A DNA stretch of 64,000 nt from positions 908,243,009 to 908,307,008 of the forward strand of contig NC_081414.1 of NCBI RefSeq assembly GCF_030272615.1, written 5' to 3'. Numbering within the stretch: position 1 is the first letter of the stretch; each line of letters begins with the position of its first letter. This stretch comes from Cryptomeria japonica (taxonomy: Eukaryota > Streptophyta > Pinopsida > Cupressales > Cupressaceae). A program made the position numbers and the translations under genes. Under the pieces are notes generated by a model. It worked only from the letters and a program-made list of their open reading frames with translations, had not been told where the DNA came from and did not search any database. Below are positions 47,678-59,015 of the stretch, piece by piece.

Positions 47678-50600
47678 ATGGCTTCTTCATCTATTCCTGA
47701 ATTCATAGAAAACCCTAATGTAGTTAAAGTGATTAAATGCCCTAGACCCGTATTCCAGTTAGTTCCCGAGATTGCCAAGAAAGATGATGATGTTGGTGCA
47801 TTTTCTCAAATCCCCAAAGGAGTAGTTTTTGCTGAAGACCCTAGAATGTACATTCATTGTCACATAGAAGAATTAGGTGATGAGGAAATCATGCGCATGT
47901 ATAAGACTGTAATTTGTGACGAAACCAGTAATGTTAAACCTGAGCACAAGATAGTGGAAACCCTAAGTTTCACTAAAATTCTCAGTATTCCGGATTTCCC
48001 TAAAGATGTTATAAGGACAGTTCTAAGCAGGGTTCATGGTGAATTCTTCTGGTTGGACTCAGTTCACAAAATTACAAAAGAGGCAGTAAAAGCTGTGACA
48101 GGGTTACCTTCCACCGGTAACAGGCCTGATAAAACAAAGAAGGTCTCAAATGACCTAGTGATTAACCTAACAGGAGCAACATCTGATAAGAGATCTTTAA
48201 GAGTAAATGATGTAACCAACATCAATGTCAGATTCATTAACATGATTTTAGGCTACAAAACCATACATGCAAATAGGTTAAACTCAGTCTCTAGTCTATG
48301 CATAAAGAGTGCCTATGATATGATCAAAGATAATGCAAAAATAAATGTGTGTGAATGGTTGAAAGATGAACTTATTGACAATCTTGGAAAGCTAAAGAAA
48401 GACAAAAAGGGGACATTTAGATTTGGAAACCTGCTTGTCTATTTAATGTTGCACATAACAAAATAGGTGCCCAGTATCGGTAATAAAAATCTTGGTTTTG
48501 ATATACCGGTAGGCAAACAATTGTCTGATTTACTAAATAACATGGGTGAAAACAAAGAAAAGAATATAAATGAGTACTTTCAGGCATTAAAGGCTCAGAT
48601 GAATACCAGAGTCAGATTATCACAAGCAATTGTAAAAAAGTATAAGGATGAAATATGTTTTGTTATTAAGAAGGATGAGATTTGGATGGAGGCAGTTATC
48701 CCAAGAATCATTTGGGTTACTGAAATGGGTTATGAAACTGATGACCACATAATTGAAACATATGCAAAAGCCCTCCTGGAAGCACCCAAGGAACCTAAAG
48801 AAGAGGTATTTGGCAGTGCTGAGACTATTGAAAATCAAATCCAATCAAAGAAAAGGGTAAAGAAGGTGGAAGCAACAGTTAGAAGAGGATCTAGACAAGC
48901 TAAAGTTATCAAAGAAGATGTACTTAAGCAAACTGGTATTACTAAAGATGAGTTAGAAGCACAACAACCAGAAACTCACCTTTCACCAGTTGCAGCCTCT
49001 TTAGAAAGTGATATGCCAGTTGAATTTAAAAGAGTTGTGAGAAAAAGGGAACCTTCACCGGTATCTATAGCTTCTCCTAGAAGAACCAGACAAAAACAAC
49101 AGGTAGTAAGGCACCCAGCTAGAAAAGTAAATCCAAAGAAAAAGTTAACACCCAAGAAGAAGACTCAACAAACCATTGCTCCAATTGACAAACTTCTAAA
49201 TAAAATTACAGAGGATGGAAAGCTGAAAGACATCAATAAATTATATGATTCATTATCAGTTGATGACAAGGAGAAAGTTGAAAACAGTGTAATTCTACAC
49301 TTGGACATTTACAAGAAATTTCTAATGCAAGTTGTAGATGAATTACTGATAGAACTGTTTAAAAGACTTGAAGCTAGAAGGCAAGCTGTTGTAGAATTTG
49401 ATAAGAAAATAAAAGAAAAACTACTTTCTGTTTATCCTGTCAACTCACCAAAAGAGGTAGATGATCTGATCTCTGAGGCTAACCGGTTAGTATTTTCAAC
49501 TACACACCGACATGTAGCACTTATGGTTGGTAGAGCGAATGAGTTAGTAGAGGAAACTGCTAATGCATGAGACATATTCCTTGTAGAGAAGGAAAAGCAG
49601 GAAGAATATAGAAACCCTAAACCCATCAAAGTATATCCGAAGGATAAGGATAAGGGAAAAGGTAAGGTTGGTGGACCACCTAGCATAAAAAAAAAAGATA
49701 ACTTATCCCCACCGTCTCTGAATACTCCACTGGTAGTTACCACTGACAATCAATCGGCTAGTGAGAGTATGGACATACCACAAGAGGACACCAATCCCAA
49801 TTCTGAGGTGTTATATATAGTAGACATTGACACACAAAAAGTCAATAGTGTGGTAGATAAGGATACAACTGGGAAAAAATATATGGCTAATGAGCCATCG
49901 GTAACAGATAGTACATAAGGTAAATAGGCAAAGCAACAGGCTCCATCACAACAACAGGTTCATATAGAGATAGTGCCACCAACATCAACTGAGCAATCCA
50001 AACCTTTGCTTAAAGAAATGGAAACACAAATTGACCTACAAGAGGTCACCACAAGCAAGGAAACTGCTCCCACCGATGGAATATAGATTATTGGCTCATC
50101 AAATGTTGAATTCAAATAAACTAATGTAATAGAAGTTCTTTTGGATTCCATTAAGAAGATAACAGATTGGAGCTCACAAGCATACAAGGCAATAGATGAT
50201 ACCATTCCAATTTTGAAAATGATAGCACCTAAATGTAATGTAGATAGTAAAGATTCTTTGAGTCAACTTGATACTTTGTCTATGTATATTACTAACAACA
50301 CTGTGACAGTTGAACAAATAAAAGAGGAAGCATTCAAGGAGAGATTAGAGAAAGAAAAACTCAAATTCTTTGAGGAGGAAATAAAGAAGTGTACAAGGCA
50401 ATTTGACACACTTTTACCGGAACTGTGTAGAACATTGAAGGAATTTAAAACTTTGTACAGGGATACATGTAAAACTAACTTTTTGACAGTTAATATGGAC
50501 AAGAAGATCAACAAGATACAGGAGGAAATAAATCAACTAGCTGATACCTTCATTAATTCATCTGATTCATTATCAGTTTTTTAGCAAAAAATAACAAGTT

Positions 50601-50890
50601 TTGAGGAAGAACTACTAAAGTTGGAAAGAGAGAAGGAGAAAATAAAAGGAAAGGCTAAAGATCTAAAATGGAGACTTAGTACAAAATTGGACTACCTAAC
50701 CTCCTTAAGAAAAGAAATATCTCATGCTTTGATTCAAGGATAGAAAACACCGGCAGAGCAAATGCAACACCTCACCGGTATAGCTCAGAGGACGGAGGCC
50801 GCAATAAAAGACAACAAAAAGTTCATTGAAATCCTGAATCTGGTTTTGGCAGATCTTTTTCAGATTGTAACCAACCGGTTACAAGGGTGA
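47678..50890 (+). pseudogene. Element D ORF2: VTG block, basic linkers, coiled coil
   Basis: From ATG 47678 one frame can be followed for about 1,070 codons with in-frame stops only: TAG 48464, TGA 49568, TAA and TAG near 49916-49927, TAG near 50086, TAA near 50117, TAG near 50582, TAG near 50741, final TGA 50888. Residues about 25-260 hold the VTG block: GAFSQIPKGVVFAEDP, LSRVHGEFFWLDSVHKI, AVKAVTGLPSTG, MILGYKTIHANRLNSV, FRFGNLLVYLMLHIT. Later come KKYKDEICFVIKKDEIWMEA, a basic stretch (KKKLTPKKKTQQ) and a C-terminal coiled coil (EAFKERLEKEKLKFFEEEIK). I know no function for it. Its place after gag is that of pol, but it shows no pol motif. Confidence 0.72.
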
Positions 50891-51108
50891 AACTGAAAAC
50901 CGCACTCAATTGACAGTTTGACAACCTTTGTCATTGATGCCAAGGGGGGAGTAGTGGAATGAGAAAAATAATCAGTAAATGACTCATCAACTCAGGGGGA
51001 GCACATACTCTTTTGGTACACAATTTTGGTAATTATGGCAGATTCTTTTTGGATAACAATTTTTGGATTTTTCTCATGAGTGTTGCCATCAATGCCAAAG
51101 GGAGAGAT
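50891..51108 (+). promoter_or_regulatory. Element D 3' non-coding region and PPT
   Basis: Three G-rich purine tracts (50944, 50995, 51099); the last, CAAAGGGAGAGAT, abuts the LTR. CCATCAATG at 51086-51094 is the reverse complement of CATTGATGG at 51161-51169 in the LTR. Confidence 0.8.
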
Positions 51109-51914
51109 TGTTGGCAAATGCACACTCCAATGAGATATTGTAGGTGATTGAAGGTTTTGTCATTGATGGAAACCTTACAATCCTATGACACTGGCAAGGC
51201 AATCTACCAGCACTAGCAAGATCAGACTCTACACCGACACATAGACCATCGACACCAGCAGTGAAAGGAAGCATACTGGCATAGAAGCTGACAGGAATTT
51301 TGTTTGTAATATATTTTCTCAATTATTGTAAAATCATTGTAAGATGACTTGGCAAGTTGTAAAATTACTCATATATATAAGAGATTATTATAAAATATTG
51401 TGTAATAGATGGAAGGAAATATATAGGCGAAATAAGGTAGACCTATTATGCGAATTATAGGTTAAGGGTTTATGTATGAAGCAGAGCTATAAACCAGTAT
51501 TGGATCTGGCATAGTAGATGCTATCTTGAAGCAGTACAAGACATTGGATTTATATAATCCATTTTGTAAGTCAGTGAGACTTCCCATTTTGTAATTGAGC
51601 AATGAGCTTTAGGCACTTGGCCTTCCTGCATGTGCAGGCCCCTCTTGTAGCAGTAATATTCTCTTATTAGCTAGTAAGTGAATATTGTGGGTCACAAATC
51701 CCATCGAGGTTTTTCCCACACCGGGTTTCCTTGTTAAAATACTATCTTATGGTGTGTTTTTCATGTGGTTGTTGTTATCTCTGTTCATTGCATTATTTCT
51801 TGTTTATCGATATACAGTATTGATATGCTCTACATGTTTTAAGTTAAGATAATCTTATAACCAGTCAGATACTGATTCACCCCCCCCCTCTCAGTATTTG
51901 TGGGAATCCTAACA
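51109..51914 (+). repeat. Element D 3' LTR
   Basis: 806 bp, the same length as the 5' LTR, TGTTGGCAAATGCACAC…ATCCTAACA, with scattered, mostly transition differences. Confidence 0.93.
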
Positions 51915-51919
51915 CTAAC

Positions 51920-52550
51920 CTCCCTAGTACTGACTCCTCTCTATCCAAGCTCAAACTACTTTGTATCATAGTAGAGGACCAGGTACAATTCTTGGAAGAT
52001 GTTGCTCAAGCAACTGCAAGAAAGAACCATGAAAAGGCACTCAATATTGCCTTATTCAAGCAAATGAATGAACTCAAGACACAACTACTGAAGCAGTAGA
52101 ATGATATCAGTGTTGCTATGGGTGAGGGTAAATTACTTTTGAGTAAAATCTGCCAACCCCATCTATTTTGTGAAGATGTGCTCAAACAAAAAGCTCAACT
52201 CCAATCGGAGTTACAGGAATATATCAGCAACTTCAAGATGCCCTATGATTTATTCATTGCCTACGGACAAACTGTTCATCATTTTCAGCATCACACTACC
52301 AAGATGGACCTAGAGATCAGCAACTGGACTCAAGATTTGCAAGAGTTTCAACTACTCCTATTACCTAAACTGCAGGTTCTTTAGAGATGTTTTCTCAACT
52401 TGGAAGCCATCACGGTAACTCAAGAGATGAGTACCATCGATGCAATGGAAGAACTGACATTCCAGATGAAGACTGAAAGTGAGGTTGCTACCTCATTACT
52501 TGAGTCATGGACATTGGACATGAAGATTTTTGTGTAGAACTTTAAATCTG
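51920..52550 (+). pseudogene. Element C ORF2, 3' part: coiled coil
   Basis: Right of the nested element D, reading LSKLKLLCIIVEDQVQFLED, ATARKNHEKALNIALFKQ, then TAG at 52097, then QKAQLQSELQEYISNFK and WTQDLQEFQLLLLPKL. Helical, heptad-rich text in the same relative place as the coiled coil at the end of element D ORF2. Confidence 0.65.
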
Positions 52551-52658
52551 TTTTTGAGAAATTTCATTCCTTATTGTCATGAACATCTACTCTTTGTTAT
52601 TTTATAAAAAGGTTACTTTGCATTACTTTATCATTGTTGGCAAAGGGGGAGTAGTGTA
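52551..52658 (+). other. Element C 3' non-coding region, left part
   Basis: Has the G-rich tract GGCAAAGGGGGAGTAG at 52639-52654, cut shortly after by the solo LTR. Confidence 0.6.
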
Positions 52659-52663
52659 CATAC
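52659..52663. other. Target-site duplication of solo LTR, left copy
   Basis: CATAC, repeated at 54402-54406. Confidence 0.88.
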
Positions 52664-54401
52664 TGATGTCATGGAAATGGGGACAAGGCAACAACAAAGT
52701 TCAATGTTAATAAGCTAGTTTCAACCATAAAACCAAAACAAAGAACTAAAAACCATTCCAAACATATCAAAAGAGATTTCAAAAAAAGCATGAAAGAAGT
52801 TTAACAAAACAAAAGAAAGGAGGAACCTCCCTAAGATTCTTCCATGATGCCTTTTGATGCTTCTCCCTTATTTCTCCCCTCTCCAAGTTCCACATGCTAT
52901 GCAAGTGTAGATAGTGATGTTATGAAAAAGCTCTATGCTAATACCAATATAACAACAATACTCTAATGCTTCCTTCTTTGTTTGAGGAGAAGGGTTCTAT
53001 TTATAGAAGAAATAGGGAAATGAAGGGTTAAGATTGAACAATCTTAACAAGGGTTAGGATTGAAAGATATTCAATCCATGTGAGACTTTCAATCCAATCC
53101 CATGTTGACAAGTGTCACCATGAGGAGGCTTGAGAGGAGAGATAAGGAGCATTAAATGCTTGAGGGGACATGATGGTTACCCTGGGGGGTTGGGTTAGGG
53201 TTAGGTTAATGGATATTCCTTTTATCCAAGGGATAAATGAATGTGCAAGGGTTAAATGGTTACCTTAGTCAAAGAAATAAATGCTTCGAAGAGACCCATG
53301 AGTCAAAAGGATGGTTAAGTTAGAGGAAAGTCTCTAACCAAAGGTAAAAGGTGAGTTAACCATAAATGGTTATGTAAGAGCCTTTAATGGTTTGGAAGAC
53401 TTTAGAGGTTAACCATTTGAAGACATAAAGCCTTTAATGGTTATTGAAGACTCTGGAGGTTTTTGAGAAGTGACTTCCTTTTATTTAGGAATGTGACAAT
53501 GATTAGGATAGGATTAGGCTAATTAGAAGGAGTTAGAAGAATCTAGAAGGGATTTAGGCATGCAAGTGGATTTTGTAGGAGAATGCAACTGGGAGGAATT
53601 TTGGGATTTTCAATTAAAATAAAATTATTTATTTCAATTAAGTGGTGTAATTTGCAGTTGGATAGATATTTAAATAAATATTAATTTATTTAAATGTGAA
53701 TGTGAATTTTGGATTTTATTTAAATAAATCTTAATTTATTTATATGAGAAAAAGGAAGATAAAGCATTAAATGCTTGAAGACTTTGAGGGAAACCTTTAA
53801 AGGCTTAAGAAGACTCTAGAAAGAAGCCATTAAGTTGGAAGACTTTAAGGGAAACCATTAAAGGCTTAAGAAGACTCTAGAAGGAAGCCATTAAGTTTGA
53901 AGACTTTAAGGGAAACCATTAAAGGCTTGAGAAGACTCTAGAAGGAAGCCATTAAGTTTGAAGACTTTAAGGGAAACCATTAAAGGTTTCAAGTGGGTGA
54001 GGATAAATAGGGTTTTAAATAAATAATTTATTTATTTAAAATAGTTGTGCAACTTGCATTTGTAGGAAAATGCAAGTGGGTGGAGGATAAAGGTGATTTA
54101 AATAAATGTTAATTTATTTAAATGTGAGAGATGAGATTTTTGGGGATTTAAATAAACATTAATTTATTTAAATGTGAGAGAAGATTTAATTAAACAAATA
54201 TGATTTATTTATTTAATTAAAGGTCTGAATTTGGTGAAGTGAATTAAATCAAATAAATTGAATAATTTATTTAATTATTAGGAGAAGAGGGTTAAGATGA
54301 ATTAATTAAATATTAATTTAATTAATTATTTATTGATGGTTAAATAATCAAATAAATACTAAATATTCATTTAATTAAGTGGACAGATTTATGTGATTAC
54401 A
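52664..54401 (-). repeat. Solo LTR of a separate family, minus orientation
   Basis: 1,738 bp, TGATGTCATGG…TGATTACA, bounded by CATAC duplications, with no internal region. TTCTATAAATAGAACCC on the minus strand (near 52995-53011) is a good TATA box, so the LTR reads leftward. It contains a 61-bp minisatellite and several ATTTAAATAAA/TTAATTTATTTAAAT blocks. Solo LTRs arise by recombination between the two LTRs of one element. Confidence 0.85.
53774..53990. repeat. 61-bp minisatellite inside the solo LTR
   Basis: About 3.5 units starting at 53777, 53838, 53899 and 53960; core GAAGACTTTAAGGGAAACCA and AGAAGGAAGCCATTAAG. Looser relatives of the unit occur upstream (53390-53470). Confidence 0.9.
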
Positions 54402-54406
54402 CATAC
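54402..54406. other. Target-site duplication of solo LTR, right copy
   Basis: CATAC, matches 52659-52663. Confidence 0.88.
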
Positions 54407-54576
54407 ATTAAAATTTTGGTGAATGTTTATGCACTTAGTTGTAATTTTTGAAAAGGGGGTAGTGTATATGCTTAGGGGGAGTAATTTTGATTGTAGCATC
54501 TTTTGTGTTATTGTTGTAAAAACACTTAGATGTCAAAATTTTCCTAAGTGTTGCCATCAATGCCAAAGGGGGAGAT
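54407..54576 (+). promoter_or_regulatory. Element C 3' non-coding region, right part, and PPT
   Basis: G-rich tracts at 54455, 54475 and 54567; the last, CCAAAGGGGGAGAT, abuts the LTR. CCATCAATG 54554-54562 pairs with CATTGATGG 54606-54614, and TGCCAA 54561 with TTGGCA 54579, on either side of the PPT. Confidence 0.8.
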
Positions 54577-55743
54577 TGTTGGCATTTTGATGATGTTTTG
54601 ATTGTCATTGATGGACACACACTTTCTTGATGTATGAGTTATGCTCAACCGGTAATTGTTCCAACCGGTATTGTGTATTATTGAATGTATAGTCTTTAGA
54701 CTATCGGTATTTTGCAGAAGATGGTTTATCGGTCACAAATTGATTGAAGATCCCAAGCGGTATGAAGACCCCAAGCAATTTGAGGATCTTAAGCGGTACA
54801 AAGGACCCAAGCAGTAGTTAACTTTTGATCGGAACACTACGATCTTCTAGTCTTCATTTTTGACAACCGGTAATCAGTATATTGTATTAACTGGTATATA
54901 TCTATGATGAGTTACCAGTCGGTATTACCGTAATGTGTGATGAGTTATCATCCACAGACACTTTGGCAGTGTGTTTGTGTCATGTTACCAAATGTGTCTA
55001 GATGCATCATACCTAGGAACTTGTAGTCTAATTCTATTGGACCAACATGAAATCAGATTCCTTTATAAGGACATCATGTCTAGGGTTTGCATGCATGATA
55101 TATTGAAAAGAAAAGGTTATGTGCGATCATTGAAGAGAAGATTAGGTCTGTGTGAAGAGATAGAGTGTGGAGATATTGAAGACTGAAGTAATGCTAAAAT
55201 GCATTAACAATGAGTTGTCAAGGATCTAATTAAGCATATTGTGCTACTATCTAGATCATTCACTTGTTGATTACTAATATCTTTGACAAGTTTGAAACCC
55301 TTAACTGGGTAGGCCCAACAAAACGTTTGTAAATCCCCTAACAAGGTGGTTCACAACTGTGTATCTGAAATCCTTTAACAAGGTAGTCTTTAATAGGAAT
55401 TGTCTCCTAATAGAGATCTAGATTCCTAACAAGATTTGTTCTGGTGAAGAACATTGTATGACCTTAACTAGTTTGACCTTAACCAATCTGGTTACTATTC
55501 TGCAGATAGTTACTTGTGAGTTTCTGCTCACCATGGTTTTTCCCATTTGGGTTTCCACGTCAAATATCTTGTGTTATGGTGATTGTGCTTTTGTGGGTGA
55601 ATGCTTTGTTTTCTATTTGGTTTGCACTTATCTTAACCAGTTTATTAGTGCATCTGTTGCATCAGTTAATTGGTAAACTGTTTAAAAGATTGATTACAAT
55701 ATTTTTTGGTATACTAATTCTTCCCCCCTCTTAGTATTCATCA
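54577..55743 (+). repeat. Element C 3' LTR
   Basis: 1,167 bp, TGTTGGCATT…TATTCATCA. It is collinear with 39968-41089 apart from small indels (for example a stretch near 54888-54925 missing from the 5' LTR). Confidence 0.92.
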
Positions 55744-55748
55744 TAGAG
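55744..55748. other. Probable target-site duplication of element C, right copy
   Basis: TAGAG, against AAGAG at 39963-39967 (four of five match). Confidence 0.65.
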
Positions 55749-56204
55749 TCCCTTGATTCAAAACTTGTATTGACATACTATTTAAAAATCCATGTGATTT
55801 GTACCTATGCATTAAAAGGAAAATTTCTAGTTGAAAATTGACACACTAGTATATTAGGTATTGAGTCAATAAAATTGCCATAAAATCTCAATCCCTTTTA
55901 TAAGGTTATTTGACAAGTTGATGAAGACATGCACCCACATTTATGGTGGAACATACAACCCTTGTTTGTCATAAATTGACCTTTTGATTTGGTCTATAAA
56001 ACCAAAACCAAATCATTAGTTGTCAAACTATAAAAAAATGGACAATTCTTAATATATGGGGATTTAACCATACTTTTATTGACTGCATGACTACAAATAA
56101 TTAATAGAAAAACCTAGACTAGAGTCTAAGGATGTATAAAAAAGGATAACTTTTATAATGAAAGATGTATAATAACAAAAAGTAAAGAGCCATTTCAAGG
56201 GGGT
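55749..56204. other. Spacer
   Basis: AT-rich, no ORF or repeat family recognised. Confidence 0.5.
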
Positions 56205-56209
56205 AGACC
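56205..56209. other. Target-site duplication of solo LTR, left copy
   Basis: AGACC, repeated at 57113-57117. Confidence 0.88.
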
Positions 56210-57112
56210 TGTTCGAATCCAAGAACGCTGAGAGGGGGGGTGAATTAGTGTTCTGCTAGATATAAATTTTTTAACCTTATTAACAAATCCACTTAATAAC
56301 AAGTATGCATAAAAGAAAGTAACAACAAGTAATATTAATGCAACCACATGAATCAACACCACAACACAAATATTTATACGTGGAAAACCTCAAAGAGGAA
56401 AAAACATGGTGGGATTGGAGATCCACAATATCTATCCACTGGCCAACTAAATAAATATTACAAGAGGGGCCTACATATGCAGGAAGGCACACTACTCATC
56501 GCAAAAGGAGCCTCACTAACTATAAATCCAAAGTACTGGATTACAAACAAAAATTGAACTCAGAATGAGCTTCTGCTATGTTGGATGAGATCCATTTAAA
56601 GAACTGTATGTACCGGTTATACTGTAACCTCCCTTACTAGTAGCTTAGATTGCTTCCCAAACCTCTAGACAAATAATCAAGAACGATTACAAATCTTTAC
56701 ATTCACATTATATCGATCAAGATCTCGCTCAAATACCATCACATAACCTATTGTGTCCCTTATCTATCATATCCACAAAATGACCTAACCTGGACTGACT
56801 TATATACCCAATTACATGAATAAACACAAATGCCTTATGTCATCTTACAACCATATTTCAAATGATAAGACACGTGCCGGCCCAAACAAAATATAAACAT
56901 GAAACAATATGACTATTTCCGCTTCCACGCTTGCCAAATCAATCTCCTATGTCGGCCTTAGAATATGGGTTCCAAGTTTGCCGGTTACATGCCTGTCGGT
57001 TCCCTAAATGCTAGTGAAGTGAATGTTGGTTACCTTGATTGTCAGATCTCCCATGAAGTGTGTTGCCGGCAATGACAACACCCATAACCCGGATGAGTGT
57101 CAATTGCCAACA
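56210..57112 (-). repeat. Solo LTR related to families A/C/D, minus orientation
   Basis: 903 bp. On the minus strand it starts TGTTGGCAATTGACACTC, carries TTGTCATTGCCGGCAAC where the others have TTGTCATTGATGG, and ends with CACCCCCCCTCTCAGC and GGATTCGAACA. The AGACC duplication is perfect. No internal region. Confidence 0.87.
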
Positions 57113-57117
57113 AGACC
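57113..57117. other. Target-site duplication of solo LTR, right copy
   Basis: AGACC, matches 56205-56209. Confidence 0.88.
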
Positions 57118-59015
57118 TCCAAATATCTCCATTGAGAACACACTTCACAATATGATGATAAAATAAGACTCACTATCTAATGAAGGAGCATCCCTGGTTC
57201 ATGGCAATCTTGCATCAACCAAAAATATTCTCTTTTAGTTTATTTCTTGTTTTGCAGTTTTAGCATTTCTTTATGTGTTTCTTTGCATTTTTTCATCGGA
57301 TCTTATGGAGCTATATTTTGTTTGTGGACATGTTCATCTTCCTTAACCTATGTCCGTGGGACATTTGGATCTCTTTTCGGCAAGTTATCTCTCCCAGAAT
57401 CTGAGACAATTTTCTTGCTTAGAACACCGAAACCGCTTGGACCTATTTCCTATTTGGTGGATCTTGCGGATCATTTTTGTAGCTTGCAGAGCTTTTGTTG
57501 GTTGTTTCCAACATTCCTTGGTGTGCGACTTATCTTCCTTTGGGTCCGCACTTCATTCTTTGGATTTTTGGGGGGGATCTCTTTGGCAGAGGCCGACCTT
57601 GTTGTTTTACACGTTTCATCTTGTTCATCGGTATTTGTTTCATCTTGGGCTGATGTGGATCATTCTTGATCATATAAATCAATATAATTCAGCATTAGAA
57701 TTTTGTGGTTATAACATATAAGAATAACCCTAAGGTTTGTAGGTCTGGAGTTGGATCTCATTCTTGCTTGAGCCTCAACGTTGCATAACATGCATGTTTT
57801 ATACTTATGCCTATGAGCCAAATCTTGTGAGCCCAGATGTTGTCGATAGATTGTAGCTAATTTTCATGACATAATATAGTTTGTTTCTACATTGGCTCCA
57901 TCAGATTGAGTTGTTTCTGCTATGTGACTCTTGTTGCATGATCTAGACTATTCTCTTTGAGGACCCTCCCCACCATGACTGCACCAAGTGTCATCAGAGT
58001 GAGTTTTTCATTCCAAAGATTACAGAGTCTTGTTCAATTTTGTTGTAGGGTGGTGGATTGAGGATCCGGCCTACAGTTGCAGAGGACTGGCGTAAAGATG
58101 GCCTGGAGAAATGCTAGAGGTGTTGGAGCGTGTGGAAATGTAGACCCTATTGTGATGGAAATGTTGAGAGGAATTGTAGCCCAATTGGAAGCTATTGAAA
58201 TGACCTAGAGAAGAGGTTGTCATGTTGAAGATGTAAGTGATGATGAAGAAGAAGAGGTGGTTGGAGAACAAGGACGAATCCACCTACGAATGATCTGGAT
58301 GAAGAGAGGTTTATAACATCATTGTCAAGAGCAAATGCCAGACCACATTTTACCCCACCGGATTATGATGGCAAGTTGGATTCGGATGAATTGTTGGATT
58401 GGATCATGGAGATGGAAAAGTATTTTGATTTTGAAGGCACTGTGGAAGATAAGAAGGTAAGATTTTGTTGCACTAAGTTGAAAGGTCATGCATCTCTATG
58501 GTGAGAAAAATTGCAAGTAGATAGACAGAGAAGAGGTAAATAGAAGATTAAATCTTGGGAGCGGATGGTTATCAAATTAAAATCAGAGTTTATGCTTGCT
58601 GATTATAAAGTGAACCTATTCTGGAAGTTATAAAACCTGAAGCAGAAGGAATCTAGTGTGAAGGAGTATACCGAAGCATTCTACGAGTTTAATATCGGAT
58701 CCAGATATATTGATGATGAGATCAAACAAGTTGCTAGGTACCTGAATGGGTTGGGTATGTCAATATAAGATGAAATCACTCTAATCAAGTTGTGTAGTGT
58801 TGAGGAAGCTTATCAATATGCCCTAAAAGCAAAGGAGAAGTTGAATAAAAGACAGGAGTACAAGGAAAGAGGTAGAGGTAGAAGGTTTTTTGGAGGAAGA
58901 TTTAAAGGAGGAAGAAGCTATTACAGAGGAAGAGGACCCTGTACAAATCAGAATAAAGACAAGGAAGTTAGAAGAGATGGTAGTTCTGTTGGACATTGCT
59001 AGTACTGCTAGGATA
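57118..59015 (+). mobile_element. Fragment of a Ty3/Gypsy element: LTR end, leader and gag
   Basis: Probable LTR sequence to about 57970, then GTCATCAGAGTGAGTTTTT at 57990, a decayed version of the TGGTATCAGAGCGAG primer site, then a gag remnant from 58098. No LTR start could be fixed, and the element stops at about 59015 where LTR-like sequence begins. Confidence 0.6.
58098..59010 (+). pseudogene. gag: Ty3/Gypsy gag remnant
   Basis: Starts MAWRNARGVGACGNVDP (ATG 58098). It contains FTPPDYDGKLDSDELLDWI, MEKYFDFEGTVEDKKVRF, then LKSEFMLADYKVNLF, KEYTEAFYEFNI and ARYLNGLGMSI, the usual order of the plant Retrotrans_gag capsid domain. An Arg/Gly-rich end (GRGRRFFGGRFKGGRSYYRG) follows, where a zinc knuckle would be expected next but is missing. 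There are several stops (58207, 58502, 58632, 58767) and at least one frameshift near 58280. Confidence 0.85.

Larger units (their letters stand above)
45384..51914 (+). mobile_element. Element D: non-autonomous Copia-like element nested in C
   Basis: 6.5 kb with LTRs of equal length (806 bp), an iMet-type primer site with one change, a Gag-like ORF with four zinc knuckles, ORF2 with the VTG block and a C-terminal coiled coil, and a PPT. Order and content match element C, but the sequence differs strongly. No pol genes. Copies of the same family lie at 1-238 and 60283-63136 on the minus strand. Confidence 0.9.
39968..55743 (+). mobile_element. Element C: non-autonomous Copia-like element with a VTG-block ORF
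   Basis: 15.8 kb including nested element D and a solo LTR; about 7.5 kb without them. LTRs 39968-41089 and 54577-55743, iMet-type primer site, PPT, near-perfect target duplication (AAGAG/TAGAG). Coding order: Gag-like coiled coil with zinc knuckles, then a long second ORF with VTG block, Lys/Glu helix and coiled coil. No protease, integrase, RT or RNase H is visible. LTR ends and primer site resemble those of Copia A, which suggests mobilisation in trans. Confidence 0.88.

Noticed and set aside
53770-53990. CRISPR-like array (regular 61-bp spacing)
   Set aside because: The entire 61-bp unit repeats with no unique spacers; it is a minisatellite inside an LTR.
57247-57721. Overlapping 123-140-codon frames before the Gypsy gag
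   Set aside because: They lie in the probable LTR/leader, upstream of a primer-site-like sequence, and show no domain; likely chance.
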